Of a DNA stretch of 42,425 bases, positions 19,486 to 27,549 are shown in pieces. The notes beneath the pieces were generated by a model. That model was not told the DNA's origin. It worked only from the letters and a program-made list of their open reading frames with translations, and did no database searches. Every line of letters begins with the position of its first letter. Within the stretch, counting starts at the first letter, position 1. A program made the position numbers and the translations under genes. The stretch is from Opitutaceae bacterium (lineage in GTDB: Bacteria > Verrucomicrobiota > Verrucomicrobiia > Opitutales > Opitutaceae), in contig CANJNJ010000030.1 in assembly GCA_947474995.1 (NCBI GenBank), positions 1 to 42,425 of the forward strand, in the 5' to 3' direction.

Positions 19486-20850
19486 ATGCCCACCACCCTG
19501 CTTCGCACCCTGCCCCTTTTCTCTGCGCTCGCCGCCGTGGGGCTCGCCGCCGCCGAGCCGCCCGCCGACTGGATCGATCCGGATACCGGCCATCGGGTGA
19601 TCCGGCTCTCGACCGAGCCCGGAAGTTCGACCCTGTATTTCCACGACAACGCCTATTCCGCCACCGGCGACAAACTGATCTTCCATACTCCCTCCGGCAT
19701 CGCGCTGGTGGACATCACCAAGCTCGGCACCGAGCCGCCGAAATCGGAGCTCGTCGTCACCGGCGGACGCAGCAGCTATCTGGCGCGACGTTCGCGTGAG
19801 ATTTACTTCGTGCGCGGGGGCGGCGGACGGGGGCGCGGCGGCCCCGCTGGCCCGGACAACCCCACGAAAGCGCCGACGTCTGGCGCCGCGACGCCACCCG
19901 CCGGCGGCCGGGGCGGCCCCAGCGCGAGCGAGGTGTTTGCCTACAACTTCGAGACCAAAGAAACCCGCCGCATCCCCTACGCGTCCCGCACTCTGGTCAA
20001 CGCCGATGAAACTTTCGCCCTGGCCACGACAGTGGCGGAGGACCCGACGGGCAAAACCCAACCACCCCCGAAGAAGCCGTACGTCCCGCAAATGCAGCGG
20101 ATGTTTTCCGGCAAGAAACCGGAGGAACTCACGCCCGAGCAAATCTACGCCGCGAACAAGGAAGATGGCCTGGCCCGTCGCACCCTCGATCCACGCTCCG
20201 AGGCGTTTATTTTCATCAACCTGAAAACGGGCGCACCAAGCACCGTCGGCTATCAATACGGCTCGCTCAATCACATGCAGTTCTCGCCTACGGATCCCAA
20301 TCTGCTCCTCTACTGCCACGAAGGGACGTGGCACGAGGTCGACCGCGTGTGGACCATCCGGACCGACGGCAGCGAGATGACGCTCCGCCATAAGCGGACC
20401 ATGGACATGGAAATCGCCGGCCACGAGTTCTGGAGCCACGATGGCAAAACCATCTGGTCTGATCTCCAGACGCCGCGGAGCGAAAAATTCTGGATCGCCG
20501 GCGTCGAGTTGGCCACGGGCCGGCAAATTCGCTACCCGGTCGAGCGCGATGCCTGGTCGGTGCACTATAATGTTTCCCGCGACGGCAAACTCTTCTGCGG
20601 CGATGGCGGCGATCCCACGCAAGTGGCCTTCGCCAAGGACGGCATGTGGATGAACCTCTTCCGCCCGCAGCCCGACGGCGGCATGCAACGGGAGAAGCTG
20701 GTCAACATGGCCCGGCACAACTACGTGACCGGTCGCGGTGGCATCGAACCAAATGGCTCGATCACGCCTGACGGCAAGTGGGTCGTGTTCAGCGGGGACT
20801 TCGATGGGGCCCGGCACGTTTATGCCGTGGAGATCGCCAAGGCAAAATAG
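19486..20850 (+). CDS. secreted PL22-like propeller, tandem copy 2
   Basis: Second of two adjacent paralogues (454 aa), starting at the ATG at 19486 just 8 bases after the previous stop; longer in-frame starts run back into the upstream gene. It has a signal peptide ending near AAAEP, then DWIDPDTGHRVIRLS as in copy 1. Shared motifs are LNHMQFSPTDP, YCHEGTWHEVDRVWTI, IAGHEFWSHDGK and WSVHYNVSRDG, and again IEPN where a relative has HPH. It differs from copy 1 by a Gly/Arg/Pro-rich insert at about 109-148 (GGGRGRGGPAGP and similar), a low-complexity loop on the propeller. It is the last gene of the symporter operon and is followed by hairpins. Role in uronide breakdown is inferred. Confidence 0.7.
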   Translation: MPTTLLRTLPLFSALAAVGLAAAEPPADWIDPDTGHRVIRLSTEPGSSTLYFHDNAYSATGDKLIFHTPSGIALVDITKLGTEPPKSELVVTGGRSSYLARRSREIYFVRGGGGRGRGGPAGPDNPTKAPTSGAATPPAGGRGGPSASEVFAYNFETKETRRIPYASRTLVNADETFALATTVAEDPTGKTQPPPKKPYVPQMQRMFSGKKPEELTPEQIYAANKEDGLARRTLDPRSEAFIFINLKTGAPSTVGYQYGSLNHMQFSPTDPNLLLYCHEGTWHEVDRVWTIRTDGSEMTLRHKRTMDMEIAGHEFWSHDGKTIWSDLQTPRSEKFWIAGVELATGRQIRYPVERDAWSVHYNVSRDGKLFCGDGGDPTQVAFAKDGMWMNLFRPQPDGGMQREKLVNMARHNYVTGRGGIEPNGSITPDGKWVVFSGDFDGARHVYAVEIAKAK

Positions 20851-20918
20851 AGGCGAAGTGGTTCGTCGCACCAACGCCGCGTGGTTTGGCTTCCGTTCGC
20901 CGTCCGTCTCACCACCAG

Positions 20919-20942
20919 TCAACGGACGCCCCCTTCCGTTGA
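20919..20942 (+). terminator. hairpin after the propeller operon
   Basis: An 8-bp perfect stem, TCAACGGA / TCCGTTGA, with an 8-base loop lies 68 bases after the end of the second propeller gene. There is no T-run; termination is inferred from position. Confidence 0.4.
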
Positions 20943-20960
20943 GGCTCAACGCTTGCTTTG

Positions 20961-21053
20961 GTGGGGACGCGGCGCCCTCGCCGCGTCGAAATGAGAAAAA
21001 CCGCGCCGAGGGCGTCGCAGCCCCAGTGAACGTCAACCGAAAGCGCCTGACCG
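20961..21053. repeat. intergenic dispersed repeat, copy A
   Basis: This begins with GTGGGGACGCGGCGCC, continues into a perfect 9-bp hairpin (GACGCGGCG / CGCCGCGTC, 20966-20987), and ends with CCAGTGAACGT followed by CCGAAAG, GCC and GACCG (21023-21053). The two end blocks recur, joined directly and inverted, at 37072-37119: 26 of 31 bases match in the right block and 15 of 16 in the left. Copy B lacks the 46 bases in between. Confidence 0.65.
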
Positions 21054-21119
21054 TCTCTCGGTTTGGACTTCCCCCTCGGCCTTGCGCCGACGCCGCGGTC
21101 CGCCCAGCCTTGGCAGATC

Positions 21120-22265
21120 ATGCCGCTTGCCCCCGTCATTCAAACCCTCGCCGAGTTGGTTCGCATCAACAGCATCAATGCCGCTTACGAAGGCAGCCCC
21201 GGGGAACGGGAAATCGCGACGTGGGTGCGCCGGTTCTTTGAGCAACGCGGTATCGAAGTTCGCGAGCAGGAAGTTTTTCCCGGCCGACCCAACGTCATTG
21301 CGCGCCTGCCCGGCCGAAACCCCGCGCGCCGGGTCGTGCTCGAGGCGCACATGGACACCGTCTCCGTGAAAGGCATGACCATTCCGCCTTTCGAACCCCG
21401 CATCGAAAACGGGAGGATGTACGGCCGCGGCTCCTGCGACACCAAGGCCGGTCTCGCCGCGATGATGCAGGCCGTGGCTTCCTTACACGCGGCCGGCATC
21501 ACCCCACCCTGTGAGGTGTGGTTCGCCGCCACCGTTGACGAGGAGCACTCGTTTGGCGGCGTGACCAAACTCTGCGAAGGCCTCCGCGCCGACGCCGCCG
21601 TGGTGGCCGAGCCCACCGAGCTACGCGTGGTCGTCGCCAGCAAAGGTATCTTGCGCTGGCGCATCGTCGTGCGCGGCAAGGCGGCCCACAGCGCAACGCC
21701 TCATCTGGGCATCAACGCCATCGAGCACATGGCGCGAATCATCCTCGCCTTCGAAACCGACCATCAGCGACTCGCCCGGCAGCAGGTTCATCCGATGCTC
21801 GGTCCCGCCACCTGCAACGTGGGCCTGGTGAGCGGAGGCGCGCAGATAAATTTCGTGCCGGCCACGTGCTCCATCGACATCGACCGGCGTCTCCTGCCCG
21901 GCGAAAAAGCCGACGCGGTGCTCGCCCACTATCAGGGCTTGCTGGACCACTTGAAATCCCAGCATCCCACCCTCGATGCCGTGATGGAGCCACCGATGAT
22001 TGTCGACGAAGCCCTCGAAACACCCACCGACTCCGCCGTTGTCCAACTGGCCAGCACGCTGGTGAAGGAACTGGGGCGCGACGGGCGACCGGCCGGCGTC
22101 CCCTACGGCAGCGACGCCAGCAAGCTCTCGCGGCAAGGCGTGCCCAGCATCATCATCGGCCCCGGCAACATCGACCAGGCGCATGGAGCCGTGGAGTTCG
22201 TCGACCTTGCCCAGGTCGAACTGGCGGAAAAATTCCACCGCAACTTCATCGAGCGTTTCGAGTAA
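21120..22265 (+). CDS. M20-family metallopeptidase or deacylase (ArgE/DapE type)
   Basis: A 381-residue zinc-dependent amidohydrolase of peptidase family M20, cytoplasmic (no signal). The ATG at 21120 is chosen because the preceding in-frame codons are repeat-rich intergenic sequence. Metal and catalytic residues are visible: EAHMDTVS (H77, D79), GRGSCDTKAG (D107), VDEEHS (E141 catalytic, E142), AEPTE (E164) and a late His in NIDQAHGAVEF. The dimerisation (lid) domain includes the motif AHSATPHLGINA. Substrates in the family range from acetyl-ornithine and succinyl-diaminopimelate to other N-acyl amino acids and peptides; none can be chosen here. It is followed after 13 bases by the amidohydrolase gene, so the two probably form a small operon. 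Confidence 0.85.
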   Translation: MPLAPVIQTLAELVRINSINAAYEGSPGEREIATWVRRFFEQRGIEVREQEVFPGRPNVIARLPGRNPARRVVLEAHMDTVSVKGMTIPPFEPRIENGRMYGRGSCDTKAGLAAMMQAVASLHAAGITPPCEVWFAATVDEEHSFGGVTKLCEGLRADAAVVAEPTELRVVVASKGILRWRIVVRGKAAHSATPHLGINAIEHMARIILAFETDHQRLARQQVHPMLGPATCNVGLVSGGAQINFVPATCSIDIDRRLLPGEKADAVLAHYQGLLDHLKSQHPTLDAVMEPPMIVDEALETPTDSAVVQLASTLVKELGRDGRPAGVPYGSDASKLSRQGVPSIIIGPGNIDQAHGAVEFVDLAQVELAEKFHRNFIERFE

Positions 22266-22278
22266 CCCCCGCCCCGCC

Positions 22279-23208
22279 ATGGCTTCTCCCCAGACGTCCC
22301 GCCGCACGTTTATTCGAAATTCGGTCCTGACCGCGCTCGCGCCCGCCGCCTGGGCCGCACCGCAGTCCCCGGCCAATGGATTCATCGACGCGCATTCGCA
22401 CATCTGGACCCCGGACACGCAGCGGTACCCGCTGGCCGAAGGATTCTCCCAGGAGAAAATGGTGCCGCCGAGTTTTACTCCCGACGAGTTGTTCGCGCAC
22501 TGCCGTCCGGCCGGCGTGATCCGCGTCGTGCTCATCCAGATGAGTTTCTATCGCTTCGATAACCGCTACCTGCTCGACATGATCGCGAGCCATCCCGGTG
22601 TCTTCAGCGGGGTGGCCGTCGTGGACGAAACCGCGCCCGACTTGCGCGAAACCATGAAGCGGCTCGCGGCAGCCGGCGTGCGCGGCTTTCGGTTGTCCGC
22701 CAATCAAGCCCGTGCCGAAGCCTGGGCGACGTCTTCCGGGATGAAAGCCATGTGGAGCTACGCCGCCGACGCGGGGCTGGCCATGTGCCCGCTCATCAAT
22801 CCGGACACGTTGCCAGCCCTGCAGCGGATGTGCGCCCAGTTTCCGCGCACGCGGGTCGTCATCGATCACTTCGCACGGGTCGGCGTCAACCGGTCCACCC
22901 AGCCGGGCGATCTCGATCAACTTTGCCGCCTCGCCGACTTCGCGCACACGCACGTGAAGACATCCGCGTTCTCCGTCCTGGGCGAAAAAAAGGCCCCCTA
23001 CACCGATCTCGGACCCATGATTCGGCGGCTCCGCGATACTTTCGGCGCGAAGCGGTTGATGTGGGCCACGGACTGCCCGTTTCAGGTGCAAAAGGGCCAC
23101 ACGTACGCCGACTCCATCGCGCTCATCCGCGATCGCCTCGATTTTCTCCGTGCCGACGACAAGGCCTGGATGCTGCGCCAGACTGCGGAAAAAGTCTTCT
23201 TCTCGTGA
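22279..23208 (+). CDS. Tat-exported amidohydrolase-2 family hydrolase
   Basis: A 309-residue TIM-barrel hydrolase of the amidohydrolase-2 family, which includes sugar-lactonases, 2-pyrone-4,6-dicarboxylate lactonase and decarboxylases. The N-terminus has a twin-arginine signal (SRRTFIRNS, then Ala-rich to AAWAAP), so it should fold with its metal in the cytoplasm and act in the periplasm. FIDAHSHIW gives the HxH metal site (H39, H41). VIDHFARVG supplies a barrel His and MWATDCPF the catalytic Asp. Cytoplasmic sugar-lactonases of this family normally have no export signal, so an extracytoplasmic lactone or ester is suggested. It follows the M20 gene by 13 bases. Confidence 0.8.
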   Translation: MASPQTSRRTFIRNSVLTALAPAAWAAPQSPANGFIDAHSHIWTPDTQRYPLAEGFSQEKMVPPSFTPDELFAHCRPAGVIRVVLIQMSFYRFDNRYLLDMIASHPGVFSGVAVVDETAPDLRETMKRLAAAGVRGFRLSANQARAEAWATSSGMKAMWSYAADAGLAMCPLINPDTLPALQRMCAQFPRTRVVIDHFARVGVNRSTQPGDLDQLCRLADFAHTHVKTSAFSVLGEKKAPYTDLGPMIRRLRDTFGAKRLMWATDCPFQVQKGHTYADSIALIRDRLDFLRADDKAWMLRQTAEKVFFS

Positions 23209-23680
23209 CCGCGGCCCGCGCGCCTTATCCCCATTACCATTAGGAATTGGACGCCCGAAGAGGCAGCAACTGCTCTCCGAGCTATCCGCGGACGCCGGTG
23301 GAAACGCGTCCCCACCGGGCCCCCGATTTCCACCAAAGGCGTCGTGTCTCCCAATAGGTGACACGATAATCGGAGGTGACGGGACACGGCCTGAGCCGGA
23401 ACGTTGCAGTCGGAGTTCATTTCACCGGCGAAAACGAAACTACTGAAAAGTGGCGGGCGCGTTGTCCTCAACGCGCTGCAACAATTCCGTTTTTAGGTCA
23501 GTCGTTGGGGGACAACCGGCTCGATTTCTACTCCCAGGAAACAGCGCTTGGTTTGTATTCCCACCTTTAGGCGGAAAGCTTGAATTGGTCGGATTCCGCC
23601 TAAAGGCGGAACTACAAACGGACGGTTTATTCCCGGCACGGGCAAGAGTCGCTTTGGCGGCTCGGGCTGCACAAGTTCGG
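23209..23680. other. intergenic stretch between convergent genes, inverted repeats
   Basis: 472 bases without a credible gene. It holds GGTGGAAA (23297-23304) paired with TTTCCACC (23327-23334), a 6-bp pair CGTGTC/GACACG near 23343-23365, and the long inverted repeat at 23551-23619 listed separately. The region probably serves as a bidirectional termination zone. Confidence 0.5.
23551..23619. repeat. REP-like long inverted repeat
   Basis: The arms pair almost end to end: GTTTGTA with TACAAAC, TTCC with GGAA (one bulged C), and CCTTTAGGCGGAA (23564-23576) with TTCCGCCTAAAGG (23594-23606, perfect 13 bp). The loop is 17 bases. The neat terminal match and intergenic place are like REP/MITE elements; it could also end transcription from both sides. 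No second copy occurs in the window. Confidence 0.6.
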
Positions 23681-24817
23681 CTACCGGCCGGCCGGTAACG
23701 CGCTCCGCAAGACACCCAGAAACTTGGCCACATCCGCTGCGGTGTTGTAGCCGTGAAGCGCGAGCCGGATCCGGCCCGCGCTGTGCATGACGTGAAGGCC
23801 ATTCTGCTCCAGGGCGCCGTGCAGCTGACTGCTTTGGGCATGCTGAAACGCGAGGATCCCCGACGGATTCTTCGGCTGAAATTCCGCCATGGGCGTCAGC
23901 CCGAGCGCACGTAGCCCGGCTTCCGCCTCGGCGATCAGCGGATCGATCTGTCGGGAAATCGCCGCCACCCCGATTTCCTCAAGGTACCGCAGTCCGGCGT
24001 TGAGCGCGTAGAGCGCGACAAAATTCGGCATGCCCACCGAGAAACTCGCGGCGCCCGTCTTCGGCACCGCCCGCTGGAAGCGATCCGCGTCAAAGGCGTT
24101 CTCCAAATGAAACCAGCCGCCCGCGTGGGTGGTGAGCCAGGCCGCCTTGCCCTTTGGAATCCCCACGATGCAGCCCCCGTGAATTCCGAGCGTCCACTTG
24201 TGCGTGCTGGAAATCATGATGTCGGCCCCGGAGCAATCGAGCACGACCCGGCCGAGCGCCTGCGTCACATCGACCGCAATCAACGCCTGCGGGGCCAGGT
24301 GGCGGACGAGTTCGTGAAACTTCGGCCAGTCGATTCGATGGCCGTTGAAGAAACTCACCAGCGACACCTGCACGAGTCGCGTGCGCGCATTGAGCAGCGA
24401 AGCGAGTTCCTCCATGCGCAGCGCGCCCTGACGCGACTTCCAAAGTTGCAGGACCGGCCGTTCCACGGCCCGCAGCCAGGGCGTCGCGCCGGCGGGAAAA
24501 TCGAGATCGTTGACCACCACTTCGTCGTCTTCCCCCAGATTCAACGCGGCCGCCAGCAGGTTATAGGCCTCGGAGCTGCACGAGCAAAATGACACCTCCG
24601 CGGTCGCGAGTCCCAGCATCCGGGCGCTGACCTCGCGGCAGGCTTCGAGCGTGGCAAAGTGCGCGTCGCGACCCTGCATGCCGCGCAGTTTGTCCTGCCA
24701 GTAAGCCTGAATCGCATCGCCCACACATCGCGGCGGAATGCTTTCCGCCGCGGTGTTGAGGTAGGTCATTCCGACCAGGGAAGGAAAATCGCGTTGGCGG
24801 GTCGCGTCGGTGAGCAT
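23681..24817 (-). CDS. class V aminotransferase-fold PLP enzyme
   Basis: A 378-residue cytoplasmic PLP enzyme of the class V aminotransferase family (cysteine desulfurase, isopenicillin-N-epimerase and kynureninase relatives). The ATG at 24817 is used, 11 bases after the transporter stop; the frame is open further upstream but that part overlaps the transporter. The cofactor Asp and Gln are in AVDVTQALG (D183, Q186) and the Schiff-base lysine is K207 in SSTHKWTLGIHGG. The N-terminal MTYLNTAAESIPP matches the usual YLNxA motif. No sulfur-cluster genes are nearby and there is no desulfurase-type Cys loop, so an epimerase, lyase or transaminase acting on an amino compound brought in by the linked transporter is more likely. 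The reaction is unknown. Confidence 0.8.
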   Translation of the reverse strand: MLTDATRQRDFPSLVGMTYLNTAAESIPPRCVGDAIQAYWQDKLRGMQGRDAHFATLEACREVSARMLGLATAEVSFCSCSSEAYNLLAAALNLGEDDEVVVNDLDFPAGATPWLRAVERPVLQLWKSRQGALRMEELASLLNARTRLVQVSLVSFFNGHRIDWPKFHELVRHLAPQALIAVDVTQALGRVVLDCSGADIMISSTHKWTLGIHGGCIVGIPKGKAAWLTTHAGGWFHLENAFDADRFQRAVPKTGAASFSVGMPNFVALYALNAGLRYLEEIGVAAISRQIDPLIAEAEAGLRALGLTPMAEFQPKNPSGILAFQHAQSSQLHGALEQNGLHVMHSAGRIRLALHGYNTAADVAKFLGVLRSALPAGR

Positions 24818-24828
24818 GGAAGGTCCGT

Positions 24829-26100
24829 TTATATTGCGGAGGCGGGGGATGGTCCGGCTTCGTCGCGCCACAGTGCCAGCATCACGACCAAAGCCAGCAC
24901 CGGGGCGCAGCCGGCCATGGCCAGACCAAGATCGAACGACCCCGTGTGATCGACGAGACGCCCAAAGAGCTTCTGAAAAGGCGAAGCCACAATCCAGCCA
25001 ATCGCCGCCAGCGTGCCGGTCGCCTTCCCGACCTGCCGGACATTCAATTCCTGGGTAAAGGAATAATAGCAGGGGAAAAGCGCCAGCGTAGCCGCGCCGA
25101 CCACCAGCAGCACCCCGAGGAGCGGCCCGCCCCTCGGCAATTTGGCCGCGACCACCGTCAGGGCCGCCAGCGCGGCACAAACGGCGAACACGATCATACG
25201 CGATCGGTGCACACTCGTGCCGCGCCGCGTCAGCCAAAGGGCGACCGCGCCTCCCACCAGGCAGCCCACATCGGTGGCGATATAGAAAGCCGAGTTAAAC
25301 CAAAGGGTCTCCACTTCGGAGTAGCCGCGGCCCTGCTGCATGATTCGCGGGAGCCACGCCCGAATCAAATGCCAGGAGATGTTCAGGGCGACGACCATGA
25401 ACGCCAGGGCCCAGAATCGGCGGCTGCGGGAAAATTCGATCAACCATCCGAATGGTCGGTGGGACTCCCCGCTCCCTGGTGGCGCCGCCGGGCCCGCGAG
25501 GTCACCGGGCCGGATTAGCATGAGCCACGCTCCGGCCCACAGGACCCCTCCTGCCCCGATGACGAGAAACGGCGAGCGCCACGTGTCGGGTCCCGTGCTC
25601 TCGCCCAGCAGCGCGCGGATAATCAAGGGCGTGAGCATGGCCCCGAGCGACGCGCCGCTCTGCAGCACACTGTTGCCCAGCATCCGGTCGCCCCGCGCCA
25701 TCACGGCCTGCGTGACGACCAGCGCGCAGGGCCAGTGTCCCGCCTCAAAAAAACCGAGCAGCGTCCGGCAAACGATCAACTGCGGATAACCGTGCGTGAG
25801 ACCAGTGAGAAATCCGATCGCCGACCAAGCCAGCAAAACGCCCGGATAAAGCAACCGCACCGGCATCCGATCGGCCAGGATACCAAAGACGAACGACCCG
25901 ACCGCAAACGCCAGGCCGAAGACCAACTCGAGATCACCGTATTGCTCCTGGGAGAGATGATACTGGTCCGTGACGCGCACCGACAGGTTCGCCAGAGTCT
26001 GGCGATCCATGTAATTGATCATGGTGGCCAGCAGCAGCAGCACGCTCACCCACCATTTCCAGGCAGCCTTTCGGTTCAGGGGCGTTGGCAACGAAGTCAC
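24829..26100 (-). CDS. MFS transporter, ACS-like (organic anion:H+ symporter)
   Basis: A 12-TM major facilitator (423 aa) resembling the anion:cation symporter group that includes hexuronate transporters. NYMDRQTLANLS in the first helix is the family's typical NYxDR motif; FEAGHWPCALVV in TM4 also fits (GxxEAxxWP). I chose the GTG at 26100 because AGGA lies 7 bases upstream; a TTG at 26106 is the alternative. The aminotransferase gene follows after 11 bases, so they are very probably one transcript. A hairpin separates it from the DUF1552 gene upstream. The substrate may be a sugar acid or an amino acid; the neighbouring PLP enzyme leans toward an amine. Confidence 0.83.
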   Translation of the reverse strand: MTSLPTPLNRKAAWKWWVSVLLLLATMINYMDRQTLANLSVRVTDQYHLSQEQYGDLELVFGLAFAVGSFVFGILADRMPVRLLYPGVLLAWSAIGFLTGLTHGYPQLIVCRTLLGFFEAGHWPCALVVTQAVMARGDRMLGNSVLQSGASLGAMLTPLIIRALLGESTGPDTWRSPFLVIGAGGVLWAGAWLMLIRPGDLAGPAAPPGSGESHRPFGWLIEFSRSRRFWALAFMVVALNISWHLIRAWLPRIMQQGRGYSEVETLWFNSAFYIATDVGCLVGGAVALWLTRRGTSVHRSRMIVFAVCAALAALTVVAAKLPRGGPLLGVLLVVGAATLALFPCYYSFTQELNVRQVGKATGTLAAIGWIVASPFQKLFGRLVDHTGSFDLGLAMAGCAPVLALVVMLALWRDEAGPSPASAI

Positions 26101-26144
26101 GCGCAAATCCTAGGCGCTCAAACCGGGGAGGAAAATAGCTTTCG

Positions 26145-26171
26145 CGCGGGTGGCCCCAAGGACCACCCGCG
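26145..26171 (-). terminator. hairpin after DUF1552 gene
   Basis: A perfect 9-bp stem CGCGGGTGG / CCACCCGCG with a 9-base loop lies 25 bases after the DUF1552 stop. On the minus strand it is followed about ten bases later by a short T4 run. It probably ends or attenuates the DUF1592-DUF1552 transcript before the transporter gene. Confidence 0.55.
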
Positions 26172-26196
26172 TCGTCCTGCTCCTCCCCGCGCGCGT

Positions 26197-27549
26197 TCAG
26201 GTCATCTCCAACCCGCGCATTGTCCCGGTCGACGTCGAAAACTTGTCCTGATTGATGCCCATGCGCTGCAGCATCGAAAGCAGCAGGTTCGTCAGGGGAT
26301 AGTTCTGCAACGTATCGAAGACGAGATGCTGGCCGTGCTTGAATCCGCCGCCGGCAAAAAGGATCGGCTGGTTGAAGCACACGTGCTGGTTGGAATCACC
26401 GAAGTTCGATCCGTAGAGGACCATCGTGCGATCCAACAGCGTGGCGTCGCCCTCCCGCGCCGTCTTCAAGTCGCCATAAAGCCCCCCGAGGAGCCGCATG
26501 TGCGCCAAATCGAGCGCCTTGAACTGGGTCAATTTGTCCTCGGATTTTCCGTGGTGCGACAGGTTGTGATAGCCTTCGTTGATGGTCACGTCGCGGATAC
26601 CTTCGACCACCGGAGTGGAGACACTATCGAGCAGCAGGGTGATGCAGCGCGTCGAGTCGGTCTGGAACGCGAGCCGCGCCAGATCGTACATGACCTTGAT
26701 CTTCTCCATGTAGGCCGCCGGGCTTGTGGGATCCACGGGCACCCGGGCGTCGACGACGGGCTTCGACTTCTTTTCCCAGCCCTGCGAAACCTGCAGCCGG
26801 CTCTCGAGATCGCGTACGCTGGTGAAAAACTGATCCAGTCGATCGCGATCCTGGGTGGTGGAGTTGCGCTGCAGATCCTTCGCCTGTTCGGAAACCGCAT
26901 CCAGAATGCTCCGACCCGTATCGAGCCGGACAATCTGCGCGTCGACCTCGGCCGGCGTCCCCTGGACGAACAACTGCTTGAACACCTCCGCCGCCTTCTC
27001 CTCGGGCGGAATGGCCACGCCCGTGCCGGTGCACGACAGGCTGCGGCGCTGGGTGTTTACCGCCAGCGTCAGCGAAGGGAACCGGGTCTGGATGCCAATC
27101 CGCTCGGCAACGTATTGATCGAGCGAGATCGTGTTGCGGAACGACCCGCTCCCGGGATGGGGCGCACCGGTCACGAAGCAAACATCCGCCGGGTGCCCGC
27201 CATCCACGTTCGGATGCGAGACGCCGGTGAAGACCGTGTAATCGTTGCGGTGCTCCTTGAGCGCAGCCGTGTAGATTGAGTCCTGGTAGTTTCGTCCGGC
27301 GCCTTGCGGGAAGAAATTCCATTTCAAGAGGCCGAGATTGTTGCAGATGGCGAACATCCGCCGCGGCACCGCATTCGGGGCCAGCGGGGAGGACGACTGC
27401 GCCGCCTTGGCGAACGTCGGGGCCATCGAATCAAGGAGAGGCAGCGAAAGCGCCACGCCCGTGCCGCGCAGGAAATGCCGGCGGGACAGCGGCCGGCGGG
27501 TGGAAATGAATGGGCCGTAGCTGGCCTCGGTCGTGGGGGTGGTTTTCAT
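26197..27549 (-). CDS. Tat-exported DUF1552 protein
   Basis: A 450-residue protein of the DUF1552 family, known mainly from Planctomycetes, Verrucomicrobia and Acidobacteria, with no proven function. The N-terminus has a twin-arginine motif ([10 protein letters not shown]) and a hydrophobic stretch, so it is exported folded. Visible segments include [20 protein letters not shown] (a His/Asp-rich patch, about 115-134), [13 protein letters not shown], and [12 protein letters not shown] near the C-terminus. The last resembles the end of the sulfatase/alkaline-phosphatase-like DUF1501 fold, suggesting a metal hydrolase; this is inference. Its ATG overlaps the stop of the DUF1592 gene (ATGA), the usual pairing for this family, so the two products probably work together in the periplasm. 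Confidence 0.85.
   Translation of the reverse strand: MKTTPTTEASYGPFISTRRPLSRRHFLRGTGVALSLPLLDSMAPTFAKAAQSSSPLAPNAVPRRMFAICNNLGLLKWNFFPQGAGRNYQDSIYTAALKEHRNDYTVFTGVSHPNVDGGHPADVCFVTGAPHPGSGSFRNTISLDQYVAERIGIQTRFPSLTLAVNTQRRSLSCTGTGVAIPPEEKAAEVFKQLFVQGTPAEVDAQIVRLDTGRSILDAVSEQAKDLQRNSTTQDRDRLDQFFTSVRDLESRLQVSQGWEKKSKPVVDARVPVDPTSPAAYMEKIKVMYDLARLAFQTDSTRCITLLLDSVSTPVVEGIRDVTINEGYHNLSHHGKSEDKLTQFKALDLAHMRLLGGLYGDLKTAREGDATLLDRTMVLYGSNFGDSNQHVCFNQPILFAGGGFKHGQHLVFDTLQNYPLTNLLLSMLQRMGINQDKFSTSTGTMRGLEMT

Noticed and set aside
25735-27279. 514-codon plus-strand frame
   Set aside because: Antisense to the MFS and DUF1552 genes, no motif; the coding strand is certain from Tat and family signatures.
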